DNA of 64,000 bases from Myxococcales bacterium (GCA_019637115.1 JAHBWH010000019.1:1-64000), one strand, 5' to 3'; positions 1 through 8,434 are shown, numbered from the stretch's first letter. The notes: a model not told the origin generated them from the sequence alone. Translations and numbers: made by a program.

Positions 1-254
1 CGACTCGGGGGCGGCGTTCTTAGCCGCGGCCCCTCGGCTTGTCTAGCTCTTTTTCAGCGACCGGCGGCAGTTCCGCGCGGCTTCTCGGCGAGCTCGGCTC
101 TCCGAGGGGCGCGGATCTAACACCTCGGGTTGGGGTGTCCAGAAGTTTTTGGGTCCGTCCCCATGCTGGGGGTCGTTTCTGGCTGGGCGGGGTCCCACGT
201 CGGACGTCGGACGTCGGACGTCGGCTACATGTCGCGGGGGTCTGGTTCACTGGT
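1..254. other. gene-free left edge with a 7-bp array
   Basis: I see no convincing gene here. Open frames on both strands lack a plausible start signal and look like GC-rich shadows. At 197-224 the heptamer ACGTCGG is repeated four times without a mismatch, just upstream of the longer 13-bp array. The window may begin inside an intergenic region. Confidence 0.5.
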
Positions 255-549
255 GTCGCGGGACTCGGTCGCGGGACTGGGTCGCGGGACTCGGTCGCGG
301 GACTGGGTCGTGGGACTCGGTCACGGGACTCGGTCGCGGGACTCGGTCACGGGACTCGGTCGCGGGACTCGGTCGTGGGACTCGGTCACGGGACTCGGTC
401 GCGGGACTCGGTCGCGGGACTCGGTCGCGGGACTCGGTCGTGGGACTCGGTCACGGGACTCGGTCGCGGGACTCGGTCGCGGGACTCGGTCGCGGGACTC
501 GGTCGCGGGACTCGGTCGCGGGACTCGGTCGCGGGACTCGGTCGCGGGT
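255..549. repeat. 13-bp minisatellite, about 22 copies
   Basis: The unit GTCGCGGGACTCG is repeated head to tail about 22.7 times. Two variants, GTCGTGGGACTCG and GTCACGGGACTCG, are interspersed, so the array has expanded in blocks. Because 13 is not a multiple of three, each forward frame reads the same 13-residue periodic peptide and stays open. This explains the long overlapping ORFs across the array, and I do not regard them as genes. The array ends about 75 bp upstream of the start of the PQQ-repeat gene and could influence its promoter. Confidence 0.95.
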
Positions 550-625
550 CAGTGTTGAAGGCACGACTTGGTCACCGTACGCGGGGGTCGTGACGCGCCG
601 TCGCATTGGATGCTATGGCCCGCGG

Positions 626-1867
626 GTGTCTCGTCGAACGCTCCTCTTGGTGGCCATGTGGCTCGGCGCTGGCGCCGCGATGCTGGTGCTCTGGCTCGGG
701 CGGCGTGACGACGCGACCGTCGCGCCCGCCCGCTCGGCGCCCGGCGCACCCGTCGCGGGGGAGGCTGCGGAGCGCGAGCTGACTCCCGTCGCGGTGGTCG
801 AGGAGCCAGCCGGTCCCCCGCGGATGTATCGGGGCGATCGTCGGCATACGGGGCGCAGCCCCTTCGTCGGGCCGAGCGCGGCGACCGTCGTCTGGTCGTA
901 CGAGGCGGCGGGGCGAATCACGGCGCAGCCGGTGGTCGGCCCGAGCGGCGAGGTCTACGTGGCCGATCACGCGGGGAGCCTTCATGCGCTCACGCCCTAT
1001 GGGAGGCGCCGCTGGGTGCGGGAGCTCGGGGGGCCGATCTACTCGACGCCTCTCGTCGACGAGCGCGGCCACGTCTATGTCGGCAGCGACGCGCGTCACT
1101 TTTCGAGCTTCACCACCGAGGGAGAGCTCCGCTGGCGCATCCCCACCGAGGGCGACGCCGACACCGGCGCGACGCTCTCGCCCGAGGGGCTGCTGCACTT
1201 CGCGGCAGGCCGCGAGCTCTTCGCCGTGGCCACCGACGGGACCATCCGGTGGCGCTTCCGCGCGGGGGGCAAGATCTTCACGACGCCTGCGGTGGCCGAT
1301 GACGGGACGGTCTACGTCGGCGCGCAGGACGACCACCTCTACGCGATCGCGAAGGACGGCACGGAGCGCTGGTCGTACCGCACGAACGGCGACAACGACT
1401 CGTCGCCCGTCATCGGGGACGACGGCACCGTGTACTTCGGTAGCGACGACCGGCACGTCTACGCGCTCTCTCCCGAAGGCCAGCTCCGCTGGTCGAAGGA
1501 GCTCGGTGGCATGGTGCGCGCGCCCGTCGCGCTCGGTCGAGATGGGAGCCTCTACGTCGGCGTGTTCGGGCCCCGGCCGCGCGTCGTCTGCCTCGACCAG
1601 CGTGACGGCGCCGAGCGGTGGCACTTCGCGGTGACGATCGCCGACACGTCCGAGATCGGTGTCGCGTCGGGCGTGCTCGTCGACCGCGACGGCAACCTCT
1701 ACTTCGGCGCACACGACGACTACCTCTACGCGCTCACGCCGGACGGCGAGCTTCGCTGGGCCTTCGAGGCGCGCGCCGATGTGGACGCCCCGCTCGCGCT
1801 GGCGCCCGACGGTACGCTCTACGCGGGGAGCGACGACAAGCACCTCTACGCCCTGCGCACGGAGTAG
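626..1867 (+). CDS. membrane-anchored PQQ-like beta-propeller protein
   Basis: The 413-aa product starts with basic residues and a hydrophobic segment (about residues 5-24), followed by an Ala/Pro/Glu linker. From about residue 85 it consists of repeated blades of the type DGTVYVGAQDDHLYAI followed by a W-x-F/Y strand, the signature of PQQ-enzyme-like/outer-membrane-assembly-type propellers. About eight blades can be counted, enough for one closed propeller. No catalytic residues of quinoprotein dehydrogenases are evident, so a structural or binding role outside the inner membrane is likely. The GTG at 626 places the hydrophobic anchor at the N terminus; the frame stays open upstream only because of the 13-bp array. 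The next gene starts 10 bp after the stop, suggesting an operon. Confidence 0.8.
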   Translation: MSRRTLLLVAMWLGAGAAMLVLWLGRRDDATVAPARSAPGAPVAGEAAERELTPVAVVEEPAGPPRMYRGDRRHTGRSPFVGPSAATVVWSYEAAGRITAQPVVGPSGEVYVADHAGSLHALTPYGRRRWVRELGGPIYSTPLVDERGHVYVGSDARHFSSFTTEGELRWRIPTEGDADTGATLSPEGLLHFAAGRELFAVATDGTIRWRFRAGGKIFTTPAVADDGTVYVGAQDDHLYAIAKDGTERWSYRTNGDNDSSPVIGDDGTVYFGSDDRHVYALSPEGQLRWSKELGGMVRAPVALGRDGSLYVGVFGPRPRVVCLDQRDGAERWHFAVTIADTSEIGVASGVLVDRDGNLYFGAHDDYLYALTPDGELRWAFEARADVDAPLALAPDGTLYAGSDDKHLYALRTE

Positions 1868-1877
1868 CCGCGGCACG

Positions 1878-2465
1878 ATGCTCCGTCGCTGGACCCTGGC
1901 CTGCGCGCTCGGCGCCGCCCTCGCTGCGCTGCTGACGACGCTCCTCGGCGCGCTCGTCTCGCAGCTCGCCCCCGAGGATGGCGCGGCCCCTTGGGCGCTC
2001 GCGCTGCTCCTTCCGCTGGTCGGTGTGCTCGAAGGCGCCACGGTTGGGGCGGTGCAGGCGCAGGCGCTCCGCCCGCTCGGCATCCCCCGCGCGCGCTGGA
2101 CAGCCGGGACGGCGGCCGCGTTTGGCGTGGTCTGGCTCGCAGGCGGTGTGTTGAGCGCGCTCGAGCCGGCGCGCCCACCCTCGATCGCGCTCGTGTTGGT
2201 CGCCGCAGCGCTCGCCGGTGGCTTGGTGGGTGCCGCGGCAGGGCTGGCGCAGGCGCGGGTCGCGGCGTTCGAAACAGCACCGTGGGTGGGCGCGAGCGCG
2301 CTCGCGTGGAGCGCAGCGATGGTCGTCGGCGCCCTCGTCAGTGAGCACATCTGGGGCGGCTTCTCGCCGGCGGTGCTCGGGATGGAGGTCGGCAAGGGCG
2401 CCCTTGGAGGGTTGGCCGTCGGCGCCACCTCGGGGCCGACCCTCCGTCGGCTCGTGCTGCGCTGA
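1878..2465 (+). CDS. small polytopic membrane protein, unknown function
   Basis: The 195-aa product is almost entirely hydrophobic, with five or six predicted membrane helices rich in Ala, Leu, Gly and Val and short charged loops. Glycine-rich helices such as AALAGGLVGAAAGLAQA suggest tight packing. I recognise no family. It lies 10 bp downstream of the PQQ-repeat protein and is probably co-transcribed, so a role in the same envelope process is possible but unproven. Confidence 0.7.
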   Translation: MLRRWTLACALGAALAALLTTLLGALVSQLAPEDGAAPWALALLLPLVGVLEGATVGAVQAQALRPLGIPRARWTAGTAAAFGVVWLAGGVLSALEPARPPSIALVLVAAALAGGLVGAAAGLAQARVAAFETAPWVGASALAWSAAMVVGALVSEHIWGGFSPAVLGMEVGKGALGGLAVGATSGPTLRRLVLR

Positions 2466-2485
2466 CCCGAAGAAACGGACCCGGG

Positions 2486-2568
2486 CACGAGCGCGGACGC
2501 GGACGCGGGGGACGAGCGCGGACGCGGACGGGGGACGAGCGCGGACGCGGACGGGGGGGACGAGCGCG
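2486..2568. repeat. 23-25 bp tandem repeat
   Basis: The unit GACGAGCGCGGACGCGGACG plus a run of G occurs three times, with a partial fourth copy ending directly at the stop codon of the leftward 91-aa gene. It fills the gap between two convergent genes and may replace a conventional terminator; no hairpin with a T-tract is visible. Confidence 0.85.
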
Positions 2569-2569
2569 A

Positions 2570-2845
2570 TCAGCGGCTGCCGCTGATCATCACGACCACG
2601 ACCAGCGCGAGGCCGAGGAGGACACCCGTGGCGATCCCGAGGACGCGCACCGCGCGGGCGCCGAGCCGATCCGCGAGCCACATGCCACCGAAGGCGCCGG
2701 CCACGAAGAGGCCGAAGCTGGTCGGCGCGACTGGGTAGCCCTCGCCGAAGATCTGGAAGAGCACGAAGTTGAGCAGCACCGCGGCGCCGCCGCCGACGAG
2801 CCACCCGAGGACGGTCGCCGTCTTCGCCTGAGAACGCGAGGGCAT
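2570..2845 (-). CDS. 91-aa protein with two membrane helices
   Basis: The product has a short basic N terminus and two hydrophobic segments (about residues 8-28 and 36-55, the latter Gly-rich), followed by a third apolar stretch near the C terminus rich in Val and Leu. The ATG at 2845 gives a compact membrane protein; the frame extends upstream to 3007, but that extension runs into the tandem-repeat region and is compositionally unlike protein. No family is recognised. Confidence 0.6.
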   Translation of the reverse strand: MPSRSQAKTATVLGWLVGGGAAVLLNFVLFQIFGEGYPVAPTSFGLFVAGAFGGMWLADRLGARAVRVLGIATGVLLGLALVVVVMISGSR

Positions 2846-2954
2846 CGGGCGAGCTTGACCGAAGCGCCAGGGCGGGGCCAACCGTGACGCGAAGGCGTCG
2901 CGCCACGGGCGTGTGCGCTCGGGGACGGATGGGAAGCGGCTCTCGTGCGTCCCG

Positions 2955-3235
2955 GCGACCTGGTCACGGGTAGCGGGTCTGGTGTGGCGCCGCGCCGACC
3001 TGCTCATGGGTAGCGGTTCGCGTGCGCCCCGGCGACCTGGTCACGGTAGCGGGTCTGGTGTGGCGGCGCGACCTGCTCATGGGTAGCGGTTCGCGTGCGC
3101 CCCGGCGACCACGTCATGGGTAGCGGTTCGCGTGCGCCCCGGCGACCACGTCATGGGTAGCGGTTCGCGTGCGCCCCGGCGACCACCGCATGGGTAGCGG
3201 TTCGCGTGCGCCTCGTGGAAGCGCACCGTGACGGG
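2955..3235. repeat. 37-bp tandem repeat with a 73-76 bp higher-order unit
   Basis: Units beginning ATGGGTAGCGGTTCGCGTGC start at 3079, 3116, 3153 and 3190, exactly 37 bp apart. Another copy starts at 3006. Left of it, a longer unit of about 75 bp alternates TAGCGGGTCTGGTG with TAGCGGTTCGCGTG. The right edge (3214-3235) is a degenerate copy of the 3' end of the following leftward gene (native copy 3248-3270). Copies are contiguous with no unique spacers, so this is not a CRISPR array. Confidence 0.9.
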
Positions 3236-3243
3236 ACACGCCC

Positions 3244-4308
3244 TCAGCGTGGCAGGCGCACCGTGACGGGCGCCGCCACGAGGCGGGCTTGCGCGGCCTG
3301 CAGGCCGAAGGGGCGCATGGCGCCGACCTCGTAGGGTCCCGGCCGCAGGCCGACGTAGTGGGCGCTCGTGCCAGCGTCGAGCCAGCCGATCGGGGCACCT
3401 TGGACGGTGACCATGATGCGGGTGGGCGCCCGGTTCTCGACCAGGATGCCTTCGCTCGGCGGCTCGTGGCCCAGCGTCGAGGGGTGCGGCTCCGAGGGAC
3501 CGCGACCCCGGCGTGGGTCGATGCGGAGCATCATCTCGGGGGTGAGGAACGCGCGGTTGGCGGCACGTGGGATGGGCGGTGGCGGGTCGACGTGGTCGGC
3601 GCGGAGGGCCGAGCGTGGGAGATCGACGCCGACGTCGGCCGTGCGGTCCGCGCGCCACAGGCCAACCCGGAAGCTCGGGGGGGAGCCGCCCTCGCCGCAT
3701 CGGCGACTGACCGCATCAGGGGGGGCGCTGCTCCACTCGGCGATCAGCCGGCAGATGAGGTCGCCTGGCCCGGACTGCTCTCGGGTCGGGGGGATCGTCA
3801 CGCGGTGACCGGGCGAGGCGCGCAACCTCCCCCCCTCGAACCAGTGGGCGAGCTGACCTGGTCCGAGCGGCCGCCCTCCCTCTCCGTCGAAGACGTACAC
3901 GCCGGAGGCGTCGCGCCGCAGGCGCACCTCCGAGCCCGCGTGGACCGGCCAGCCGGTCCCGCCGAAGCGCGCGCGCAGGCGGTCCCGCCCGACGTCGACG
4001 TAGAGCTCCGCGGTCGGGCGCGGGATCGCGGGGGACGGAGTCCCGAGGCTGCGCGGGACGATCAGGCTTACGCGGTAGACGATGCGCCGCGCCTCGGCGG
4101 GCGCGGCGCTCGCGTACTCGGAGTCGTCGTGGAACGCAGGGGCGATAGGCCAATCGACGTCGCCCTCACGGTGGATGGGCTCGGCGACGACCTGCTCGAT
4201 GGAGGGCGGTTCGAGCTCGAGCGAGGGCTCGGGCGGCGGGCGGATGGGCGGCTCCTCGGCGCACGCGAGGGCGACGAGCAGCACGACCGGCCAATGACGG
4301 CGCGCCAT
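3244..4308 (-). CDS. predicted lipoprotein, unknown function
   Basis: The 354-aa product begins with a lipoprotein signal peptide; the lipobox LVALAC places the acylated Cys at residue 16. A Pro/Glu-rich linker follows, then a mostly beta-type domain with paired Cys near residues 200 and 217. The C-terminal 70 residues (GAPIGWLDAGTSAHYVGLRPGPYEVGA region) resemble a PEGA-like or carboxypeptidase-regulatory-like fold, but I cannot assign it firmly. Its ATG overlaps the stop of the upstream PEGA gene (TGATG), so translation is probably coupled. It is the last gene of a leftward envelope operon. Confidence 0.75.
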   Translation of the reverse strand: MARRHWPVVLLVALACAEEPPIRPPPEPSLELEPPSIEQVVAEPIHREGDVDWPIAPAFHDDSEYASAAPAEARRIVYRVSLIVPRSLGTPSPAIPRPTAELYVDVGRDRLRARFGGTGWPVHAGSEVRLRRDASGVYVFDGEGGRPLGPGQLAHWFEGGRLRASPGHRVTIPPTREQSGPGDLICRLIAEWSSAPPDAVSRRCGEGGSPPSFRVGLWRADRTADVGVDLPRSALRADHVDPPPPIPRAANRAFLTPEMMLRIDPRRGRGPSEPHPSTLGHEPPSEGILVENRAPTRIMVTVQGAPIGWLDAGTSAHYVGLRPGPYEVGAMRPFGLQAAQARLVAAPVTVRLPR

Positions 4309-5585
4309 CAGAACCGGAAGACGACCTGACCGTTCGAGTCCTGACCGATGGGATCCGAACGTCCCGCCACGACCGCGATGGTCACCACGGCGCCGACGAC
4401 CACGACGGCGCCGATCGCCGCCCAGAGCCACCACTTCTTGTAGAGCGGGTCGCGCTCGACGGGCGTCTCGGGGACCGTGGGCGTGAGGTCGACGAAGGTC
4501 GGGTGCTGCTCGTCCACGGCCTGCGGGCTGAGCACGTTCTCGATCGATTGCTGCACGGCGCGGGCGACGACCTCCTCGAGCTCGCCGAGCGCGCGGGGCG
4601 CCTGCACCTCACCGCGGAGCACGCGGCGACGGTTGTGCACGTCGAAGACGACGAGCTCGAGCTTCACGGTCTCCTGCGAGTCCCCGTAGGAGACGCGGAT
4701 GACGCCGATCTTGTCGAGGTCGAGGATGCGACCGACCTCGCCGATCGGGCCGTCGGCGGTGCGCATCTCGTGGCCCGCGATGCCGTTGACCGCCTCGTCG
4801 AGCCCCTCGTTGCCGTCGACGGGCAAGAGGAAGGCGTTGACGCTGGCGGCGCCTCGGCGGCCCCCCGTCTCCGCGTTCTCGATGTAGGGGGTCGAGCCCG
4901 GCGAGACGACACGGATGGTGTGCTCGCCACGCGGCAGATCGCCGATGGTGACGGGGGTGAGCCCGCGGGGGATGAAGTCGACGTAGGCCATCGAGCCGGG
5001 CGGGTCGCTCTCCACCGTCACCTGGCCGTCCCGGGCGCGAACGGCGGCTTGGTTGTAGCGGTCGATGACGTCGGGCGGGAAGAGGTTCGGGTCGGGGACG
5101 AGGTGCGGCATCTGGACGTGCAGCCGGGTGAAGGTGCGCGCCGCGCCGCGTCGGTCGTTGTTGTAGGTCTGGGCGGCGCCGAGGAAGAGGAGCGCCGTTC
5201 CGAGATCGGCCGGGTCCTCGAGCGCAGACATCGCCTGGTCGAAGTTCTCGACCGCCTCGACGAGCAATGTGGTCGCCTCGTCGAGCCGCAGATCGAGGTA
5301 GGCCGTGCGCCCCTCCTCGAGCTTCACGCGCGCGATCCGCAGCTTCTCGAGGGTGTTGTCGTCGTAGCCGAGGAAGCGCTGGTCGGCGCGCTGCCAGTCC
5401 GCGCCGTCGACCCGCCGGAGGGCCGCCCGGGCTGCGGCTCCGACGCGGCCGGCGATGGCCTCGAGCTCGGGGTCGACTGCGGTCGAGACCACGTAGACGC
5501 GCTGCATCGCGACCGGCTGGGCCTGCGCGGCCCACGCCGAGGCGAAGGTGATCGAGAGCGCCAAGAGAAGAGTGTGTTTCGGCAT
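4308..5585 (-). CDS. secreted PEGA-domain protein with C-terminal membrane anchor
   Basis: The 425-aa product has a Sec signal peptide (cleavage after AQA near residue 22). An alpha-helical middle resembles tetratricopeptide-type helices, and a PEGA domain at about residues 188-235 carries the typical VTVESDPPGSMAYVD and GLTPVTIGDLPRGEHTI motifs. A membrane helix lies near residues 386-408, preceded by KKWW. PEGA proteins are surface or periplasmic modules common in myxobacteria. The gene sits between the 120-aa gene and the lipoprotein gene it overlaps by one base, consistent with joint assembly in the envelope. Confidence 0.85.
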   Translation of the reverse strand: MPKHTLLLALSITFASAWAAQAQPVAMQRVYVVSTAVDPELEAIAGRVGAAARAALRRVDGADWQRADQRFLGYDDNTLEKLRIARVKLEEGRTAYLDLRLDEATTLLVEAVENFDQAMSALEDPADLGTALLFLGAAQTYNNDRRGAARTFTRLHVQMPHLVPDPNLFPPDVIDRYNQAAVRARDGQVTVESDPPGSMAYVDFIPRGLTPVTIGDLPRGEHTIRVVSPGSTPYIENAETGGRRGAASVNAFLLPVDGNEGLDEAVNGIAGHEMRTADGPIGEVGRILDLDKIGVIRVSYGDSQETVKLELVVFDVHNRRRVLRGEVQAPRALGELEEVVARAVQQSIENVLSPQAVDEQHPTFVDLTPTVPETPVERDPLYKKWWLWAAIGAVVVVGAVVTIAVVAGRSDPIGQDSNGQVVFRF

Positions 5586-5601
5586 GCCCCTCGGTTTCGT
5601 C

Positions 5602-5964
5602 TCAACGCTCGAGGTCGCGCACGAGCGCGGCCAGGTTCGGGTCGTCCTCCAGCGTCGCGCGGAGGTGGGCTTCGAGCGCCGCGCGACCCCGATCGTCGAG
5701 GCCCGCGGCCATCGGTCCGCTCAGGATGTCGGCGAGCAGGCGCTCGACGGCGGCGGCGGCGTCGAGGCGCCCCTCGGCGAGCTCGCGGGCGACCTCGCCC
5801 GGCAGCGCGGACTGCGTTGCTCGCTCGGCGCCGGACGCCTCGGTCTGGCCCATGACCTCGTCGAAGCGCTCGCCACGGACTCGCTCGCCCGGCCCAGCTT
5901 CGGGGCGGGCGGCGTCGGCCGCGGAGGGCGGTCGGCTGCCCGGGGGTTTGATGGAGGAACTCAT
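5602..5964 (-). CDS. 120-aa soluble protein, unknown
   Basis: The product is charged and helical. A disordered Pro/Ala-rich N terminus (about 30 residues) precedes a region with Leu/Ala heptad-like spacing (residues 55-118). There is no signal peptide, so it is probably cytoplasmic. The C-terminal half, with LEAHLRATLEDDPNLAALVRDL, looks like a small helical domain found in some myxobacterial regulatory proteins, but I do not recognise it. It is the second ORF of the leftward operon, 16 bp upstream of the PEGA gene. Confidence 0.65.
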   Translation of the reverse strand: MSSSIKPPGSRPPSAADAARPEAGPGERVRGERFDEVMGQTEASGAERATQSALPGEVARELAEGRLDAAAAVERLLADILSGPMAAGLDDRGRAALEAHLRATLEDDPNLAALVRDLER

Positions 5965-6077
5965 CGGACGCTCCGGAGACTACCGAAGTGGCGACGATTC
6001 GCGCAAGGCGCGGTTCGGCAGGGGGTGCGGGAGGCCGCCGAGGGCCGGGTGCCGCGAGTCGAGATGGAGTGGGTCAT
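5961..6077 (-). CDS. possible 38-aa leader peptide or small protein
   Basis: An ATG at 6077 is preceded on the minus strand by GGGAGG at ideal spacing (six bases), one of the best Shine-Dalgarno sequences in the window. The frame encodes 38 residues rich in Ser, Thr and Arg (starting MTHSISTRGTRPSAAS). It ends in a TGA overlapping the ATG of the 120-aa gene (ATGA). This is the arrangement of a translationally coupled leader. Composition is not strongly protein-like, so it could merely relay ribosomes to the next gene. Confidence 0.4.
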   Translation of the reverse strand: MTHSISTRGTRPSAASRTPCRTAPCANRRHFGSLRSVR

Positions 6078-6223
6078 GGCTTGCCTCCCGAGAGCGAAGT
6101 CGTGCTTCGACGAGGGGTCCTCGGTCGCCCGCGCGCCCAGTTGCGTGGCTTCGTAAAAAAAAGTGAAGCTCCACCATCTTCGTGAACGGCTCGCCGCCCA
6201 CTCGTGGGATTTGGGTCCACGGC

Positions 6224-6252
6224 TTGACGTCCCACCTGCGTTCCCCATAAGT
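6224..6252 (+). promoter_or_regulatory. candidate sigma-70-type promoter of the MerR gene
   Basis: TTGACG (6224-6229) is followed after 17 bp by ATAAGT (6247-6252), about 20 bp upstream of the GTG start of the MerR-family gene. The -35 match is good and the -10 match moderate. The surrounding sequence (6140-6180) is locally AT-rich for this genome. Confidence 0.4.
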
Positions 6253-6271
6253 CTCCCTCGGAGCCCCTCTC

Positions 6272-6784
6272 GTGTGTCCCCCCAACGACTCTCACGCGCG
6301 CCTCGACATCGTCGATCCCGATGAGCCGACGCTCACCACGGGGGACATGGCCCGGCTCAGCGACAGCACGCTGCGGACGGTGCGTTTCTACGAGCAAGAG
6401 GGCCTGATCAAGCCCCGCGAGCGCGCAGGCGGGCGGCGGATGTTCACGCATGACGAGCTGCAGAAGCTGCAGCTCGCGCTCGACCTCCGGGAGGCCGGGC
6501 TCTCGCTGCAGGACATCAAGGAACTCTTCGAGCTGAAGAGCCGCTACGCCACCCCACAGCAGGCGAGCCACGAGATCACGGACATGCTCTCGCGGCAGAT
6601 CCTCTCCATGCAGGAGAAGATCGCCAAGCTGCGCAAGCTGCGCGAAGAGCTCGCGACGATGGTCACCGTGATCTCGGAGTGCTCGGACTGCGACGGCGCG
6701 AATTTCCCCGCGGGCTGCGGGGACTGCGATGTGCTCGAGCAGCCCGGGCTCCCGCGCGCGATGCGCGTCTTGTGGAGCCGCTGA
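6272..6784 (+). CDS. MerR-family transcriptional regulator with C-terminal four-Cys cluster
   Basis: The 170-aa product carries a MerR winged-helix domain (TTGDMARLSDSTLRTVRFYE at about residues 22-41, then the conserved GLI-KP-R and GGRR-F wing). A long dimerisation helix spans residues 100-135. The C-terminal effector region contains Cys in a CX2CX8CX2C pattern (CSDC...CGDC), suitable for a metal ion or an iron-sulfur cluster. This spacing differs from SoxR (CX2CXCX5C), so the signal sensed is unknown. The GTG at 6272 is preceded by GGAG. The downstream flavoprotein gene is a plausible target. The last 54 bases of the gene are duplicated downstream. Confidence 0.85.
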   Translation: MCPPNDSHARLDIVDPDEPTLTTGDMARLSDSTLRTVRFYEQEGLIKPRERAGGRRMFTHDELQKLQLALDLREAGLSLQDIKELFELKSRYATPQQASHEITDMLSRQILSMQEKIAKLRKLREELATMVTVISECSDCDGANFPAGCGDCDVLEQPGLPRAMRVLWSR

Positions 6785-6945
6785 GCGCCTCAACGACCCG
6801 GCTGGCGGTGTTCGAGCAGCCCGCTCCCGGGCGCGATGCGCGTCTCATGGAGCCGCTGAGCGCCCCGGCGACCCGGCTGGCGGGTGCTCGAGCAGCCCGC
6901 TCCCGCGCGCCGCGCCTCGGAACGCTTCGGCGACCCGGACGTGGG
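6731..6945. repeat. 77-bp direct repeat derived from the merR-like gene 3' end
   Basis: A unit starting GTGCTCGAGCAGCCC covers the last 18 codons of the MerR-type gene, its TGA and 23 downstream bases (6731-6807). It is repeated at 6808-6883 with few changes and again, more decayed, at 6884-6945. The extra copies lie outside the gene because the first stop codon is retained. Confidence 0.85.
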
Positions 6946-7031
6946 CTGCGCGGGCCCCTCGCGACGGGCGCGTGGAGGTGTCTGGTGATCGTCTCGTGCG
7001 CTGCTTGGCGCGACGTGGAAAGGTCCGCGCG

Positions 7032-8273
7032 ATGGCGAAGATAGCGATCGTCGGCGGTGGACCGGGCGGGAGCTCGTTCGTGCTCTGGGCCCTGCGCGCC
7101 GGGGTGCAGCCCGAGGACCTCGTCATCTTCGACAAGGCGCGGTTTCCGCGGCCCAAGCTCTGCGGCGGAGCGCTCACCACCCGGGGGACCGAGGCGCTCG
7201 ACGAGCTGCTCGGGCGCCCGCCTGGCGGAGGAGAGACGAGGCGACTCGAATTTCGCAGTGTTCTCGGTAGCTTTCCGGTGCAGGAGCGCGGCTCGCAGTG
7301 GCTCTACGACCGGGCGCTCCTCGACGACCAGCTGCTCTCGGCGTGCGTCGCCGCGGGGGTGGAGGTGCGACAGGGTTGCGCCGTGCGCGAGGTGGAGGCC
7401 GCGCCCGAGGGGTGGCGGCTGCGCTTCGGGCGCGACGAGGTCGAGCGCTTCGAGTGGGTCGTCGGCGCCGATGGAGCCAGGGGCATCGTCGGCCGCAGCG
7501 CGGGGCTGCGGGGTGGGGTCGTCGGGCGGCTCGTGGAGGCGGTCTTCGAGGCCACGGACGACTCGCTCGATCCGGCGACGCTCTACTTCGACTTCGACCC
7601 GATCGTGGATGGAATCCCAGGCTACGCTTGGCTCTTCGCGTATCCCAAGCCGGGGACGGCGTTCGCGGCCGAGGCGGGGCCTCCGCTCCGCGCGACGGAC
7701 GGCCTGTGGAAGCTGGGGATCATGGACGGGCGGGGCGTGACCGGCGGTGGCGCGCTCCGCGACTGGACCTCGCGCTTCGCCGACCGGCACGGCTTCCGGC
7801 TCGTGGACGAGAAGATCCAGGGTTGGCCCGAGCATTATTGGTCACCTCGCGCCGAGGCCCATCGTCCGGGGCTACTCCTGACGGGGGAGGCGTGGGGGAT
7901 CGACCCGCTCCTCGGCGAGGGCATCGCGCCTGCGATCGAGCTCTCGCGCTACGCCGCTGGGCGGCTGAAGGGGGCGCTCGACGCAGGCCGAGCGACGATC
8001 CCCGGCTACGAGGCGGGGCTGCTGCGGACCGAGGAGGGCGCGAACCTGCGCTTCCAGTGGCGGTTGGCGGAGCGCCTCTACGGGCCGAACGGGCGCCGCT
8101 GGATGCGGGTGCTCTTCGACCACCGCTACATGCGCGAGCTCGCGGCCTCAGGGACCGAGCGCTACGGGCGTCTCCAGAGGCTCCAGTGGAGGCTCATCTG
8201 GCGCTACGTGCTGCAGGTGCTGCGCGGCGGCCTGCCTTCGAACGCCCCGCTGCTCTCCTCGCCCGCCGAGTGA
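7032..8273 (+). CDS. geranylgeranyl-reductase-like FAD-dependent oxidoreductase
   Basis: The 413-aa product begins with a Rossmann dinucleotide-binding motif (IAIVGGGPGGS, residues 4-14). It continues with KLCGGALTTRG near residue 37, a Cys-containing motif typical of the geranylgeranyl reductase/digeranylgeranylglycerophospholipid reductase branch of the p-hydroxybenzoate hydroxylase superfamily. The second FAD motif VVGADGARG lies near residue 150 and the DPLLGEGI motif near residue 295. Such enzymes hydrogenate isoprenoid chains of lipids, quinones or pigments; the substrate here is unknown. GGAAAGG precedes the ATG at 7032. It follows the MerR gene on the same strand. Confidence 0.8.
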   Translation: MAKIAIVGGGPGGSSFVLWALRAGVQPEDLVIFDKARFPRPKLCGGALTTRGTEALDELLGRPPGGGETRRLEFRSVLGSFPVQERGSQWLYDRALLDDQLLSACVAAGVEVRQGCAVREVEAAPEGWRLRFGRDEVERFEWVVGADGARGIVGRSAGLRGGVVGRLVEAVFEATDDSLDPATLYFDFDPIVDGIPGYAWLFAYPKPGTAFAAEAGPPLRATDGLWKLGIMDGRGVTGGGALRDWTSRFADRHGFRLVDEKIQGWPEHYWSPRAEAHRPGLLLTGEAWGIDPLLGEGIAPAIELSRYAAGRLKGALDAGRATIPGYEAGLLRTEEGANLRFQWRLAERLYGPNGRRWMRVLFDHRYMRELAASGTERYGRLQRLQWRLIWRYVLQVLRGGLPSNAPLLSSPAE

Positions 8274-8342
8274 CCTCGGGCGTCGAACGCGCTGCTCCTC
8301 GCCCGCCGAGTGAGCCCGGCGGCTCTCCTCGCGCGCCGAGTG
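8238..8342. repeat. tandem copies of the reductase gene 3' end
   Basis: The last 37 bases of the reductase gene region (8238-8274, ending GCCCGCCGAGTGA) recur at 8282-8313 with the stop triplet intact, and again in truncated form at 8318-8342. The offset is 40 bp, so the copies do not preserve reading frame. Confidence 0.85.
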
Positions 8343-8434
8343 CGCTCGTCTTCGGAGCGTCCCCGCATCGAGCGCGCTGCGGCCCTCGCCCCGAGGCAGC
8401 GAGCGCGCCCCGCGGTGCTATGGTGCTCCGCCTC

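Noticed and set aside
39-593. Pentapeptide-like or 13-residue-repeat proteins over the minisatellite
   Set aside because: Openness follows from the 13-bp period; no ribosome-binding site, and three frames are equally open.
2955-3235. CRISPR array
   Set aside because: The 37-bp units are contiguous with no unique spacers, and no cas gene is nearby.
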